From positions 1 to 31,030 of the forward strand of contig RGHK01000001.1 in the NCBI GenBank assembly GCA_010024215.1: 31,030 bases of DNA, written 5' to 3'. The notes beneath the pieces were generated by a model. That model saw nothing but the letters and a program-made list of their open reading frames with translations. It did no database searches and was not told the DNA's origin. Origin of the DNA: Pseudomonadota bacterium. Its GTDB lineage: Bacteria; Pseudomonadota; Gammaproteobacteria; Magnimaribacterales; D2472. The position numbers were made by a program, and so were the translations under genes. This document shows, piece after piece, positions 16,674 to 25,572 of this stretch. Position 1 is the first letter of the stretch. Each line of letters starts with the position of its first letter.

Positions 16674-17642
16674 TTACTTAGGATCAATATCAATATCAAA
16701 GCACCTTTGAAAATATTCATTGATAATTGGTTTTTCTAGATCATCACACTTATTTAAGAATGTAAGTTTAAATGATCCCATTACGTCTTTAAAAATCTTA
16801 TAGTTTTGAGCCCAAGAGATTACAGTCCTTGGTGACATTAGAATTGATATATCACCATTTGCAAATCCATTTCTTGTAAGGTTGGCAAGTTTTATCATAT
16901 TTTTAACAACTTCTTGATTTTTAGATGACTTAAACTCACTCACTTTTGATAAAACTACTTTTAATTCTTGGTTCACATCAAGATAATTTAATGTTGATAA
17001 AATATGCCATCTGTCCATTTGACCCTGATTAATTTGTTGTGTTCCATGATATAAACCTGTCATATCTCCAAGGCCAACAGTATTTGTCGTTGCAAATAAT
17101 CGGAATGAAGCATGAGGTTTGATAACTTTATTTTGATCTAAAAGTGTTAACTTTCCCTCAACCTCAAGAATTCTTTGTATAACAAACATCACATCTGGTC
17201 TTCCAGCATCATACTCATCAAATACCAATGCAACTGGATTTTGAATAGACCATGGCAACAAGCCTTCTTGAAACTCAGTTATCTGTTTACCATCTTTCAG
17301 TTTAATTGCGTCTTTGCCAAGCAAATCAATTCTACTGATATGGCTGTCTAAATTAATCCTAACGCATGGCCAATTCAATCTTGCTGCAACCTGTTCTATA
17401 TGTGTTGATTTACCTGTTCCATGAAAACCTTGAATCATTACTCTTCTATTATGATTAAAGCCAGCAAGGATAGACAATGTTGTATCTTTATCAAAAATAT
17501 ATCCCTCATCTATTTCAGGGACCCAAGCAGTCTTTTCTTTAAAACCCTTTACAGATAATTTTGAATCAATTCCAAAAGTTTCTGAAACCTCAAATTTATG
17601 ATCTGGTTTATTAGGTAATTCAATGTTTTTATTAATAGTCAT
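16674..17642 (-). CDS. cobS: CobS-like AAA+ ATPase of cobaltochelatase type
   Basis: 322 aa MoxR-class AAA+ ATPase that with CobT forms the ATP-driven ring acting on CobN in aerobic cobalt insertion. Walker A GFHGTGKST (72-80), Walker B ALVFDE (138-143) and sensor-1 Asn187 (ATTNT) are intact. Stretches such as HIEQVAARLNWPCVRINLDS and TTNTVGLGDMTGLYHGTQQI are near-identical in my memory to alphaproteobacterial CobS, well beyond generic MoxR similarity. An N-terminal ETFGIDSKL segment is also CobS-like. It is the first gene of the two-gene unit and divergent from tesB across a 138-bp gap. No Shine-Dalgarno is seen before ATG 17642. Confidence 0.92.
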   Translation of the reverse strand: MTINKNIELPNKPDHKFEVSETFGIDSKLSVKGFKEKTAWVPEIDEGYIFDKDTTLSILAGFNHNRRVMIQGFHGTGKSTHIEQVAARLNWPCVRINLDSHISRIDLLGKDAIKLKDGKQITEFQEGLLPWSIQNPVALVFDEYDAGRPDVMFVIQRILEVEGKLTLLDQNKVIKPHASFRLFATTNTVGLGDMTGLYHGTQQINQGQMDRWHILSTLNYLDVNQELKVVLSKVSEFKSSKNQEVVKNMIKLANLTRNGFANGDISILMSPRTVISWAQNYKIFKDVMGSFKLTFLNKCDDLEKPIINEYFQRCFDIDIDPK

Positions 17643-17727
17643 ATGTAATCTTTATAAACTTAGATGGCCATGATACTTTTTGAAATATGAAAGTTCTAGT
17701 TTTTTTCTAAACCATGTAAGATGAGCA

Positions 17728-17756
17728 TTAATAATTAAATCATTAATTTGCATAAT
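17728..17756 (+). promoter_or_regulatory. Weak candidate promoter for tesB
   Basis: TTAATA (17728-17733, 4/6) and CATAAT (17751-17756, 5/6) are spaced 17 bp in the 138-bp cobS-tesB gap, 25 bp before the tesB ATG. The gap is AT-rich, so this may be chance. Nothing else convincing is seen there. Confidence 0.3.
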
Positions 17757-17780
17757 TTTGAACCTTAGGCGGTATTAAGA

Positions 17781-18671
17781 ATGAATGAAAAAAGAAACCT
17801 ATTTGAAAAATCATTAAACCTTTTTACATTGAATAGAGTTGATAGAGACATTTATAGCTGGAATGGAAAAAATGTTGGCTGGGGAAGGGTCTTTGGAGGT
17901 CAAGTAATGGCTCAGACTCTTATTGCTGCATATAAAACTATTGATGTAGATCATTATGCACACTCTTTTCATTCATATTTTTTAAGACCAGGCGATATGG
18001 ATAAGCCGATTATTTTTACTGTTGATAGAATTAGAAATGGTAAAAGTTTTACCACCAGGAACGTTAAAGCATTACAAGATGGTGAAGCAATATTTAGTTG
18101 CTCAATTTCTTTTCAAAAAGATGAAGAGGGTCTTGAACATGAAATATCTATTCCGGATGTTCCTGCTCCAGAAGAACTTAAAGATGAACTTGAAATAAGA
18201 GAGATTCTTCTAAAAAAACTTAATATTGATAGTAAAGATATGCCAATGTTTTTAAGACAAAGGGAAATTGAAATGCGACCTGTAGAAATTCAAGATTATT
18301 TTGAACCAAAACGCATGCCTCCATATAAAAATACGTGGATTAAGCCCAAAGGAACAATTCCAGACGATCAAGTAATTCAGCAAGCTTTTTTATTGTATAT
18401 ATCTGATATGGGTTTATTAGCAGCTGCAAATAATTCTGTAGGAGTAAATTTTTTAACCAAGAATCTTCAAAATGCTAGTCTTGATCATGCAATCTGGTTT
18501 CATAAAAAACTTGATTTAAATGATTGGTTTTTATATTCAATTGACAGCCCAATCACACGCAATGCTAGGGGTTTCTCAAGAGGATCAATATTTTCAAAAT
18601 CAGGTGAATTGGTTGCATCATGTGCTCAAGAGGGCCTAATTAGACTCTGGCCAGAGTCAAAAAAGAAATAG
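17781..18671 (+). CDS. tesB: Acyl-CoA thioesterase II
   Basis: Cytosolic double-hotdog enzyme that hydrolyses acyl-CoA to fatty acid and CoA. 296 aa, close to the roughly 286 of E. coli TesB. N-terminal hotdog: GWGRVFGGQVMAQTL (33-47), HSFHSYFLRPGD, DRIRNGKSFTTRNVKA. C-terminal hotdog: the expected catalytic triad positions Asp209 (YISDMG), Ser233 (NASLDHAIWFH) and Gln283 (SCAQEGLIR). The stop codon directly abuts the convergent hemE stop with no base between, so no dedicated terminator fits between them. Context does not tie it to a specific pathway. Confidence 0.95.
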   Translation: MNEKRNLFEKSLNLFTLNRVDRDIYSWNGKNVGWGRVFGGQVMAQTLIAAYKTIDVDHYAHSFHSYFLRPGDMDKPIIFTVDRIRNGKSFTTRNVKALQDGEAIFSCSISFQKDEEGLEHEISIPDVPAPEELKDELEIREILLKKLNIDSKDMPMFLRQREIEMRPVEIQDYFEPKRMPPYKNTWIKPKGTIPDDQVIQQAFLLYISDMGLLAAANNSVGVNFLTKNLQNASLDHAIWFHKKLDLNDWFLYSIDSPITRNARGFSRGSIFSKSGELVASCAQEGLIRLWPESKKK

Positions 18672-19709
18672 TTATATCGATCGAATTAATTCAGTTAAAT
18701 ATTTAACATTATCAGGATTAATGTCAGGAGTTATTCCGTGCCCTAAATTAAATATATAACCAGGATAGTCTTTAAATATAGCTAATATTTTTTTTACTTC
18801 TTTATTAATTGTATTTTTATCTTCAAGAAGAATTTTTGGATTAAGGTTTCCTTGAAGAGCTACCTTTTCAGATAGAAAATTTAAATCTAGATTTTGAACT
18901 CTCCAATATAGGCTTAGACAATCAGCACCAGATTCTGTCATAACATTGCTATTAAATATAGGATCTCTAGCAAATAATATTACTGGTATATTTTTTGTTT
19001 CTGAATCATTTTTAAGCAATTTTATGAGTTTTTTGATATAGCTCATGGAATAATTCTCATAATCTTTTTCATCTAAAAGGTTTGCCCATGAGTCAAAAAT
19101 TTGAATCACATCTGCTCCAGCAGTAACTTGATGTTTTAAGTATAGAAAACAAGCATCTGTTAGTTTATCTAAAAAGATATGAGCCTCATTTTCATTAACC
19201 TTTATAAATTCTTTTGTATATTTAAAATCTTTAGATGAGCGGCCTTCAATTGAATAAGCTGCTAATGTCCAAGGACTTCCGCAAAAGCCTATTAAAGGAA
19301 TATCGCTTGGTAATGCTTGTCTTATATTTGTTACTGCTTTGTATACATATGAGAGTTCATTTGGGTCAAACTCGGGTAGATTTTTTACATCTTTAGCAGA
19401 AAGGATTGGATTTTTAAAAACCGGACCCTCGCCCTCTAAAAACTCGACGCCCAAACCAAGCGCATCTGGGATGGTTAAAATATCAGAAAATAAAATTGAA
19501 GCATCAAGATTGAAAGCATTAATTGGTTGTAATGCCAATTCACAGCATACATCGGGGTTTTTACACATATCCAAAAAGTTTTTGAATTGTTTTCTAACAG
19601 CTCTATACTCAGGCATATAACGACCAGCTTGTCTCATGTACCATATTGGGGGCACATCTAATTTTTCTTTTCTTAGAGCTTTTAAAAATATTGAATTAGT
19701 TTCTGTCAT
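18672..19709 (-). CDS. hemE: Uroporphyrinogen decarboxylase
   Basis: Converts uroporphyrinogen III to coproporphyrinogen III in heme synthesis. 345 aa TIM barrel. N-terminal PPIWYMRQAGRYMPEYR supplies Arg26 and Arg30; Asp76 (LFSDILTIP), Tyr152 (LAAYSIEG), Ser207 (IFDSWA) and His324 (NLGHGI) match the known active-site set by position. Two deviations are visible: the usual LDW-type Asp is Tyr (SLYWRV, about 267-271) and QGNLDP reads QGNLNP (286-291). The start overlaps the gltD stop as ATGA, so the two are co-translated; the same gltD-hemE order occurs in Pseudomonas. Confidence 0.96.
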   Translation of the reverse strand: MTETNSIFLKALRKEKLDVPPIWYMRQAGRYMPEYRAVRKQFKNFLDMCKNPDVCCELALQPINAFNLDASILFSDILTIPDALGLGVEFLEGEGPVFKNPILSAKDVKNLPEFDPNELSYVYKAVTNIRQALPSDIPLIGFCGSPWTLAAYSIEGRSSKDFKYTKEFIKVNENEAHIFLDKLTDACFLYLKHQVTAGADVIQIFDSWANLLDEKDYENYSMSYIKKLIKLLKNDSETKNIPVILFARDPIFNSNVMTESGADCLSLYWRVQNLDLNFLSEKVALQGNLNPKILLEDKNTINKEVKKILAIFKDYPGYIFNLGHGITPDINPDNVKYLTELIRSI

Positions 19710-21361
19710 GAAACATATTTTATTATACTTTTGGCTGCTTCACGTCCTTCCCAAATTGCTGTCACAACTAGATCTGATCCTCTTACCATATCACCTCCTG
19801 AAAATATTTTTTCATTGGAAGTTTGGAATTTAAATTCTTGATGCTCTTCAGCAAGAACTAACCCATTTTTTTTAGTATTAATATTAAATTCATCAAACCA
19901 AGAAGATGGGCTTGCTCTAAAGCCAAATGCAATCACAACAGCATCAGCCTCATAAACTACCTCAGATCCTGGAATGGGTATTGGAACTCTTCTAGCATTT
20001 TGATCTGGTTCACCTAACTGAGTTTTAACAATTTTTACACCCTCAACTTTATCTTCTCCAATAATATCAATAGGTTGTATATTAAACTCAAACTCTACTC
20101 CTTCTTCTTTAGCATTTTGTACTTCTCTTTTTGAACCTGGCATATTTTGCTCATCTCTTCTGTACAAACATTTTACTGATTTAGCACCTTGTCTAATTGC
20201 AGTCCTATTGCAATCCATCGCAGTGTCTCCTCCACCAAGCACGATAACGTTTTTACCTTTAAGATTTATAAAGTCCTCTTTTTTTTGTTTTAATCCTAAA
20301 AGCTTTTTGGTACTAGATATTAAATAATCTATAGCTTTATATACTTGAGGGAGTCTTTCACCAGCAAAGCCGCCTTCAAGAGAGGTGTAAGTTCCCATTG
20401 CTAAAAAAATTGCATCGTAATCTTCATATAGTTTCTTGAAAGGAATATCTGCACCAATTTCTTTGCCTAATTTAAATTTAACACCCATCTCTTCAAGAAT
20501 TTTTCGCCTTCTTTTTACAACAGTTTTCTCCAATTTAAATTCAGGAATACCAAAAGTCAGCAATCCTCCAATTTCTTCATTTTTGTCATAAACATGACTA
20601 TGAACGCCAGATCTTGTTAGTACATCTGCACATGCAATTCCAGCAGGGCCTGCTCCAACAATAGCTACCTTTTTATTGGTCCATTTTCTATGCGACATAT
20701 CTGGCTTCCAACCCATTTCAAACGCTTTTTCAGTAATATATTTTTCTGTAGAGCCAATTGTAACTGCTCCAAAACCATCGTTTAATGTGCATGCTCCTTC
20801 ACATAGCCTATCTTGTGGACATACTCTTCCACAAACTTCTGGCAAACTATTAGTAGAGTGACAAAGTTCAGCAGCTTCAATGATATTTCCTTCATTAACA
20901 AGCTTTAACCAGTCGGGAATATAGTTATGAACTGGGCACTTCCACTCACAATATGGATTTCCGCAATCTAAACATCTATGTGCCTGACTAGATGCTTGAA
21001 CCTGATTATATTCACCATAAATTTCAACGAAACTAATTTTTCTTTCCTCTGCTGATTTTTTTGTAGGATCAAATCTGCCAACTTCAAGAAACTGAAAGTC
21101 ATTTTCAAGCTTTTCATGTGTAGCATACTCATCTCTGAAATTTGCAGAAGTTATGCCTGCTCCTTTATTAGAAGATCCAAATATTTCTTCGCGCCACTTA
21201 TAAAGCATCTCTAACGCATCATCATAATCTTCGACTGGAGCAAATGATTTTGTTATGTATTTGCCATTAACTCTTAGCTTGCCATAAAAAAATGGAGATC
21301 TAGGTTGAGTAAAAAGCAAAACTCCTTTCTCAATCTTATATTGCTTATTTTTTTTATTCAT
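19706..21361 (-). CDS. gltD: Glutamate synthase (NADPH) small subunit with extra N-terminal domain
   Basis: Takes electrons from NADPH through FAD and [4Fe-4S] clusters to GltB. Residues about 85-551 are ordinary GltD: Cys-rich CLDCGNPYCEWKCP (130-143) and CGRVCPQDRLCEGAC clusters, FAD motif VAIVGAGPAGIACADVL, NADPH motif VIVLGGGDTAMD and C-terminal GGDMVRGSDLVVTAIWEGR. At 551 aa it is about 80 longer than E. coli GltD because of residues 1-84 (SPFFYGKLRVNGKYITKSF, then a DYDDALEMLYKWREEIF helix), which resemble a small arm-type/AP2-like DNA-binding domain of integrases. There is no plausible ATG at the canonical start (the only internal Met in the extension is residue 52). Divergent from gltB, unlike the usual gltBD operon. 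Confidence 0.93.
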   Translation of the reverse strand: MNKKNKQYKIEKGVLLFTQPRSPFFYGKLRVNGKYITKSFAPVEDYDDALEMLYKWREEIFGSSNKGAGITSANFRDEYATHEKLENDFQFLEVGRFDPTKKSAEERKISFVEIYGEYNQVQASSQAHRCLDCGNPYCEWKCPVHNYIPDWLKLVNEGNIIEAAELCHSTNSLPEVCGRVCPQDRLCEGACTLNDGFGAVTIGSTEKYITEKAFEMGWKPDMSHRKWTNKKVAIVGAGPAGIACADVLTRSGVHSHVYDKNEEIGGLLTFGIPEFKLEKTVVKRRRKILEEMGVKFKLGKEIGADIPFKKLYEDYDAIFLAMGTYTSLEGGFAGERLPQVYKAIDYLISSTKKLLGLKQKKEDFINLKGKNVIVLGGGDTAMDCNRTAIRQGAKSVKCLYRRDEQNMPGSKREVQNAKEEGVEFEFNIQPIDIIGEDKVEGVKIVKTQLGEPDQNARRVPIPIPGSEVVYEADAVVIAFGFRASPSSWFDEFNINTKKNGLVLAEEHQEFKFQTSNEKIFSGGDMVRGSDLVVTAIWEGREAAKSIIKYVS

Positions 21362-21378
21362 ATTAAATTAAGTGAGTT

Positions 21379-21395
21379 GTATGACGAAGTATGAC
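21379..21395. repeat. Tandem heptamer direct repeat between gltD and gltB
   Basis: GTATGAC (21379-21385) is repeated exactly at 21389-21395, a 10-bp period that puts both copies on one helix face. It lies 18 bp upstream of the gltD start, in the 95-bp divergent promoter region. It could be a regulator site or the gltD promoter region; short repeats can also be chance. Confidence 0.4.
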
Positions 21396-21424
21396 ACTTT
21401 TAATAATTAATTGAAATAACTTTG

Positions 21425-21433
21425 TGATATAAT
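21425..21433 (+). promoter_or_regulatory. Extended -10 promoter of gltB
   Basis: TGA followed by perfect TATAAT (21428-21433) is a full extended -10 element, 23 bp before the gltB ATG. A TTGAAA at 21411 is too close (11 bp) to serve as its -35. Confidence 0.6.
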
Positions 21434-21456
21434 TTACTTAAATTACATTCATTTAT

Positions 21457-24400
21457 ATGCCAGCACTTTTTAATAGAGAAGAATTTCGAGATAACTGTGG
21501 TTTTGGTCTTGTTGCCAATATTAATGGTGTAAAGTCTCATAAAATAATTACTAGCTCTATCGATGCTTTAATAAGCATGACCCACAGAGGAGGGGTTAGC
21601 TCTGATGGTAAAACAGGTGATGGGTGTGGACTTTTATTTGATATAGATCATAAATTTTATGCAGATACTATATTAAATGAACAAAATATTAATCTAGGAG
21701 ATCATTTTGCTATTGGTCAAGTTTTCTTTAATGATGATTTAGAAAACATCTTACCTAAGATTAAAAAAATCCTTAAAAGAGAAAAATTGGAACTACAAAC
21801 TTACAGAGTTGTTCCTACAAACGAAAAGATTTTAGGCCCTATCGCGTTTAATTGTATGCCGAAAATCTATCAACTCTTTATCAAGCCTCTAAATAAAGAC
21901 TTCAACCAAGATATTTTTGAAACTGGTTTATTGCAAGCCAGGAAATTTATTGAAGAATTATATTCAAATGATGAGGTTTTATATGTCTGTAGTATGTCTT
22001 CTAAAACAATTGTTTATAAGGGGTTAATGCTTCCTGATGCAATAAAAGAATTTTATATCGACCTAAACAAAGAAAACTTTAGAGCATCGACCTGTGTTTT
22101 TCACCAAAGATTTTCAACCAATACAAGTCCTAGATGGCACCTTGCACAACCATTTAGATTATTAGCTCATAATGGTGAAATTAATGCTATCAGAGGTAAT
22201 AGAAATTGGGTAAAAGCAAGGTCATCTAAATTTACCACCCCCTATATTCCTAAAATTCAAAAATTTAAAGAGCTTGTTAATGAAAAAGGCTCTGATTCAT
22301 CGTCATTAGATAATATGATCGAGCTTTTAGTTAAGGGTGGAATAGATATATTTAGATCAATTAGGATGGTTTTACCACCTGCTTGGCAAAATATCCAAAC
22401 TCTTGATCCTGATGTAAGAGGTTTCCATGAATATAACTCTATGCACATGGAGCCATGGGACGGTCCTGCTGGGATAGTAATGGCAGATGGAAAATGGGCT
22501 TTATGTGTACTTGATAGAAATGGTTTGAGACCGGCAAGATTCCAGCTAGATAAAGACAACATAATAACAATTGCATCAGAAACAGGCGTTAATCCTGTTA
22601 AAGAGGATGATATTGTTGTTTTAAGCAAAATGCATAGACAGATATATGATTTTTTTAGACAACAATTCGCCCAAGTAACCAATCCACCTATAGACTCTCT
22701 CAGAGAAGCAGCAGTCATGACACTTGAAACATGTTATGGACCAGAATTAAATATTTATGAAGAAACACCCGAGCATGCTAAGAGATTGGTAACAACCTCA
22801 CCAGTATTATCATTCAGAAAACTAAATTCAATATTACATAATCCATACTTTAAATCTTCAGAGATAAATCTCTCTTTCAAAGAGAGTTCTGACCTTAAAT
22901 CAGCTATTAAAAAATTACAAAAGGATGTTGAAGTAAAAGTAAGATCTGGTTCTTCTATTATCCATCTTGTTGAAGATTTGCCTAAGCCAGGAAGCTTGCC
23001 AATTAATGCATTATTAGCTGTAGGATCTGTTCATCAACATCTTGTAAAGCTAGGTTTAAGATCTGATGCAAATATCATAATAACAACCTCATCAGCTAGA
23101 GATACACATCAAATAGCTTGCTTAATAGGTTTTGGAGCAACTGCAGTTTATCCAACATTGGCTTATCAAACTATTCTTGATTTAACGGATAGAAATGAAC
23201 TTAAGGGAGATGCTCATGAAAATTGTTCAAGATACAGGAAGGGTATTAACAAAGGATTACTAAAGATTATTTCTAAAATGGGCATATCAACTATTTCTAG
23301 TTATAGAGGTTCTCAGCTTTTCGAAATAGTTGGTCTAAATAAAGATGTTGTAGATTTATGTTTTACAAACACTGAAAGCAGAATAAAAGGTAAAACATTA
23401 AATGATATTGAGAAAGAACTTCGCTCTTTGAATGATTATGCTAGATCTAATTTAACTGATATGAACGTTGGTGGATTATTAAAGTATATTCATGGTGGAG
23501 AATATCATACTTATAATCCAGAAATCGTTAAAAAGCTTCAAGAGGCTGTTGCATCTGGCTCATACGAGACCTATTTAGAATATGCAAAGCTTGTTGATAA
23601 GAGACCACCTGCAATGCTTAGAGATCTTCTAGATATTAATACTGACAAAAATTCGATAGAGATAAAAAAAGTTGAATCACAAAAGCAAATTTTGAATAGA
23701 TTTGATTCTGCTGGAATGAGTTTGGGAGCATTATCTCCAAAAGCACATGAAACTTTAGCTGAAGCCATGAACTCATTGGGAGGGCGTTCAAATTCTGGAG
23801 AAGGTGGAGAAGCTGTTGAAAGATATGGAACACTTAAGATGTCTAAGATAAAACAGATAGCATCTGGTAGATTTGGAGTTACCCCCCATTATTTGGTTAA
23901 TGCAGAAGTTTTACAAATCAAAATAGCTCAAGGAGCAAAACCTGGAGAGGGTGGTCAGCTTCCTGGAGGCAAGGTCAATAAATTAATTGCAAAACTAAGA
24001 TATTCAACACCAGGAGTTACCTTAATTTCCCCTCCACCTCATCATGATATTTATTCAATCGAAGATTTAGCGCAACTAATTTATGATTTAAAAGAGGTTA
24101 ATCCAAAAGCTCTTGTATCTGTAAAGCTTGTATCTGAACCTGGTGTGGGAACTATTGCATCTGGTGTTGCTAAGGCATATGCCGATTTAATTACAATATC
24201 TGGACATGATGGTGGAACAGGGGCAAGTCCACTAACTTCCATAAGATATGCTGGATCACCATGGGAGCTTGGTTTAGCTGAAGCTCATCAAAGTTTAAGA
24301 GACAGTGGATTAAGGCATAAAGTTAGACTTCAAGCAGACGGTGGCATGAAAACTGGACTTGATGTAATAAAAGCAGCAATTCTTGGTGCTGAGTCATTTG

Positions 24401-25572
24401 GTTTTGGAACGGGGCCTATGATAGCAATGGGGTGTAAATATCTCAGAATATGTCACTTAAATAATTGTGCAACTGGAGTTGCGACTCAAAGAGATGATTT
24501 AATAAACCACCATTTTATTGGTGAAAAAGAAAGAGTAATGAATTACTTTAAGTTTATTGCTGATGATGTTAGATATCATTTAAGCGAAATGGGTATTTCT
24601 AAATTAGAAGATATTATTGGACAAACACAATATCTTAAAACAATTCAAGAACTTGATCAGCATTACAAGTCTGTTGATCTTTCAGACCTCTTATACAAGG
24701 ATGACACAATAAATGAATCGTTTTATTGCACATCAAGGAAAAATCAACCTTGGGATAAAGGATTGCTAGCAAGGAAAGTTTTAAGAAAAGCAAAACCTTT
24801 TATAGATAATAATGAATCTGGATTAATAGAATCAAAAATATCAAATACTGATAGGTCGTTTGGAGCTTTAATATCAGGTTATATAGCAGAAAACTATGGA
24901 GAAGCTGGGCTTAAAAAACCATTAACAATCAATCTATCTGGCTCAGCAGGCCAGAGTTTTGGATGTTGGAATGCAAACGGATTAGTACTAAATATCGAAG
25001 GTGATGCTAATGATTATGTTGGCAAGGGTATGAATGGAGGAAGAATAGTTGTTAAAAATCATAATAAATATGCTTCTTCTGAGATGAACCCGTCTTTGGT
25101 AGGAAATACGTGTTTATATGGCGCAACTGGTGGAGAGCTTTATGTTTCAGGTAGGGCTGGAGAAAGATTTGCTGTAAGAAACTCAGGTGCAAAAGCAGTT
25201 ATAGAAGGTGCGGGTGATCATTGTTGTGAGTATATGACTGGAGGACATGTTACTGTTTTAGGTTCTGTTGGTGCAAATTTTGGTGCAGGTATGACAGGTG
25301 GATTCGCATATGTTTTAGATGAAGATAGAACTTTTTTTGATAATTGCAATCGTGGACTAGTTAACCTTGAAAGAATTACAACAGAGGATATGCAGTCACA
25401 CAGAAAACATCTTAAAGAAATAATTTCTAAGCACTATAAATATACAAAAAGCCAAAAGGCAAAAGAACTGGTTGATGATTTTGATAGATTTGAGCCTTAT
25501 TTTTGGTTAGTGCTTCCAGCGGCATCAAATATTCATGATTTGCTTAAAGCAACAACTGCCAATGCTGCCTAA
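21457..25572 (+). CDS. gltB: Glutamate synthase large subunit, shortened within the glutaminase/central region
   Basis: Hydrolyses glutamine and channels ammonia to 2-oxoglutarate to make glutamate. Class II amidotransferase domain: Cys14 (DN-CGFG) would be the N-terminal nucleophile after removal of a 13-residue propeptide. Central domain (SARDTHQIACLIGFGATAVYP), FMN domain (GGRSNSGEGGE, KPGEGGQLPGGK), 3Fe-4S cysteines CKYLRICHLNNC and the C-terminal GXGXG beta-helix are all present. At 1371 aa it is about 115 shorter than E. coli GltB. By recalled alignment the loss is one block of about 107 aa at residues about 384-390, where VKEDDIV runs straight into VLSKMHRQIYDFFRQ. The frame is intact. 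It converges on aroB with a 4-bp stop overlap. Confidence 0.95.
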   Translation: MPALFNREEFRDNCGFGLVANINGVKSHKIITSSIDALISMTHRGGVSSDGKTGDGCGLLFDIDHKFYADTILNEQNINLGDHFAIGQVFFNDDLENILPKIKKILKREKLELQTYRVVPTNEKILGPIAFNCMPKIYQLFIKPLNKDFNQDIFETGLLQARKFIEELYSNDEVLYVCSMSSKTIVYKGLMLPDAIKEFYIDLNKENFRASTCVFHQRFSTNTSPRWHLAQPFRLLAHNGEINAIRGNRNWVKARSSKFTTPYIPKIQKFKELVNEKGSDSSSLDNMIELLVKGGIDIFRSIRMVLPPAWQNIQTLDPDVRGFHEYNSMHMEPWDGPAGIVMADGKWALCVLDRNGLRPARFQLDKDNIITIASETGVNPVKEDDIVVLSKMHRQIYDFFRQQFAQVTNPPIDSLREAAVMTLETCYGPELNIYEETPEHAKRLVTTSPVLSFRKLNSILHNPYFKSSEINLSFKESSDLKSAIKKLQKDVEVKVRSGSSIIHLVEDLPKPGSLPINALLAVGSVHQHLVKLGLRSDANIIITTSSARDTHQIACLIGFGATAVYPTLAYQTILDLTDRNELKGDAHENCSRYRKGINKGLLKIISKMGISTISSYRGSQLFEIVGLNKDVVDLCFTNTESRIKGKTLNDIEKELRSLNDYARSNLTDMNVGGLLKYIHGGEYHTYNPEIVKKLQEAVASGSYETYLEYAKLVDKRPPAMLRDLLDINTDKNSIEIKKVESQKQILNRFDSAGMSLGALSPKAHETLAEAMNSLGGRSNSGEGGEAVERYGTLKMSKIKQIASGRFGVTPHYLVNAEVLQIKIAQGAKPGEGGQLPGGKVNKLIAKLRYSTPGVTLISPPPHHDIYSIEDLAQLIYDLKEVNPKALVSVKLVSEPGVGTIASGVAKAYADLITISGHDGGTGASPLTSIRYAGSPWELGLAEAHQSLRDSGLRHKVRLQADGGMKTGLDVIKAAILGAESFGFGTGPMIAMGCKYLRICHLNNCATGVATQRDDLINHHFIGEKERVMNYFKFIADDVRYHLSEMGISKLEDIIGQTQYLKTIQELDQHYKSVDLSDLLYKDDTINESFYCTSRKNQPWDKGLLARKVLRKAKPFIDNNESGLIESKISNTDRSFGALISGYIAENYGEAGLKKPLTINLSGSAGQSFGCWNANGLVLNIEGDANDYVGKGMNGGRIVVKNHNKYASSEMNPSLVGNTCLYGATGGELYVSGRAGERFAVRNSGAKAVIEGAGDHCCEYMTGGHVTVLGSVGANFGAGMTGGFAYVLDEDRTFFDNCNRGLVNLERITTEDMQSHRKHLKEIISKHYKYTKSQKAKELVDDFDRFEPYFWLVLPAASNIHDLLKATTANAA

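Noticed and set aside
17643..17780. Cobalamin riboswitch between cobS and tesB
   Set aside because: The 138-bp spacer is AT-rich with no B12-box-like conserved core or stable multi-helix fold visible.
22257..22718. 153-codon open frame antisense to gltB
   Set aside because: It lies wholly inside conserved gltB sequence, has no recognisable domain or ribosome site, and is a shadow of the real gene; the same holds for the 97-codon frame inside katG (4062-4355) and the 96-codon frame inside the cytochrome gene (11993-12283).
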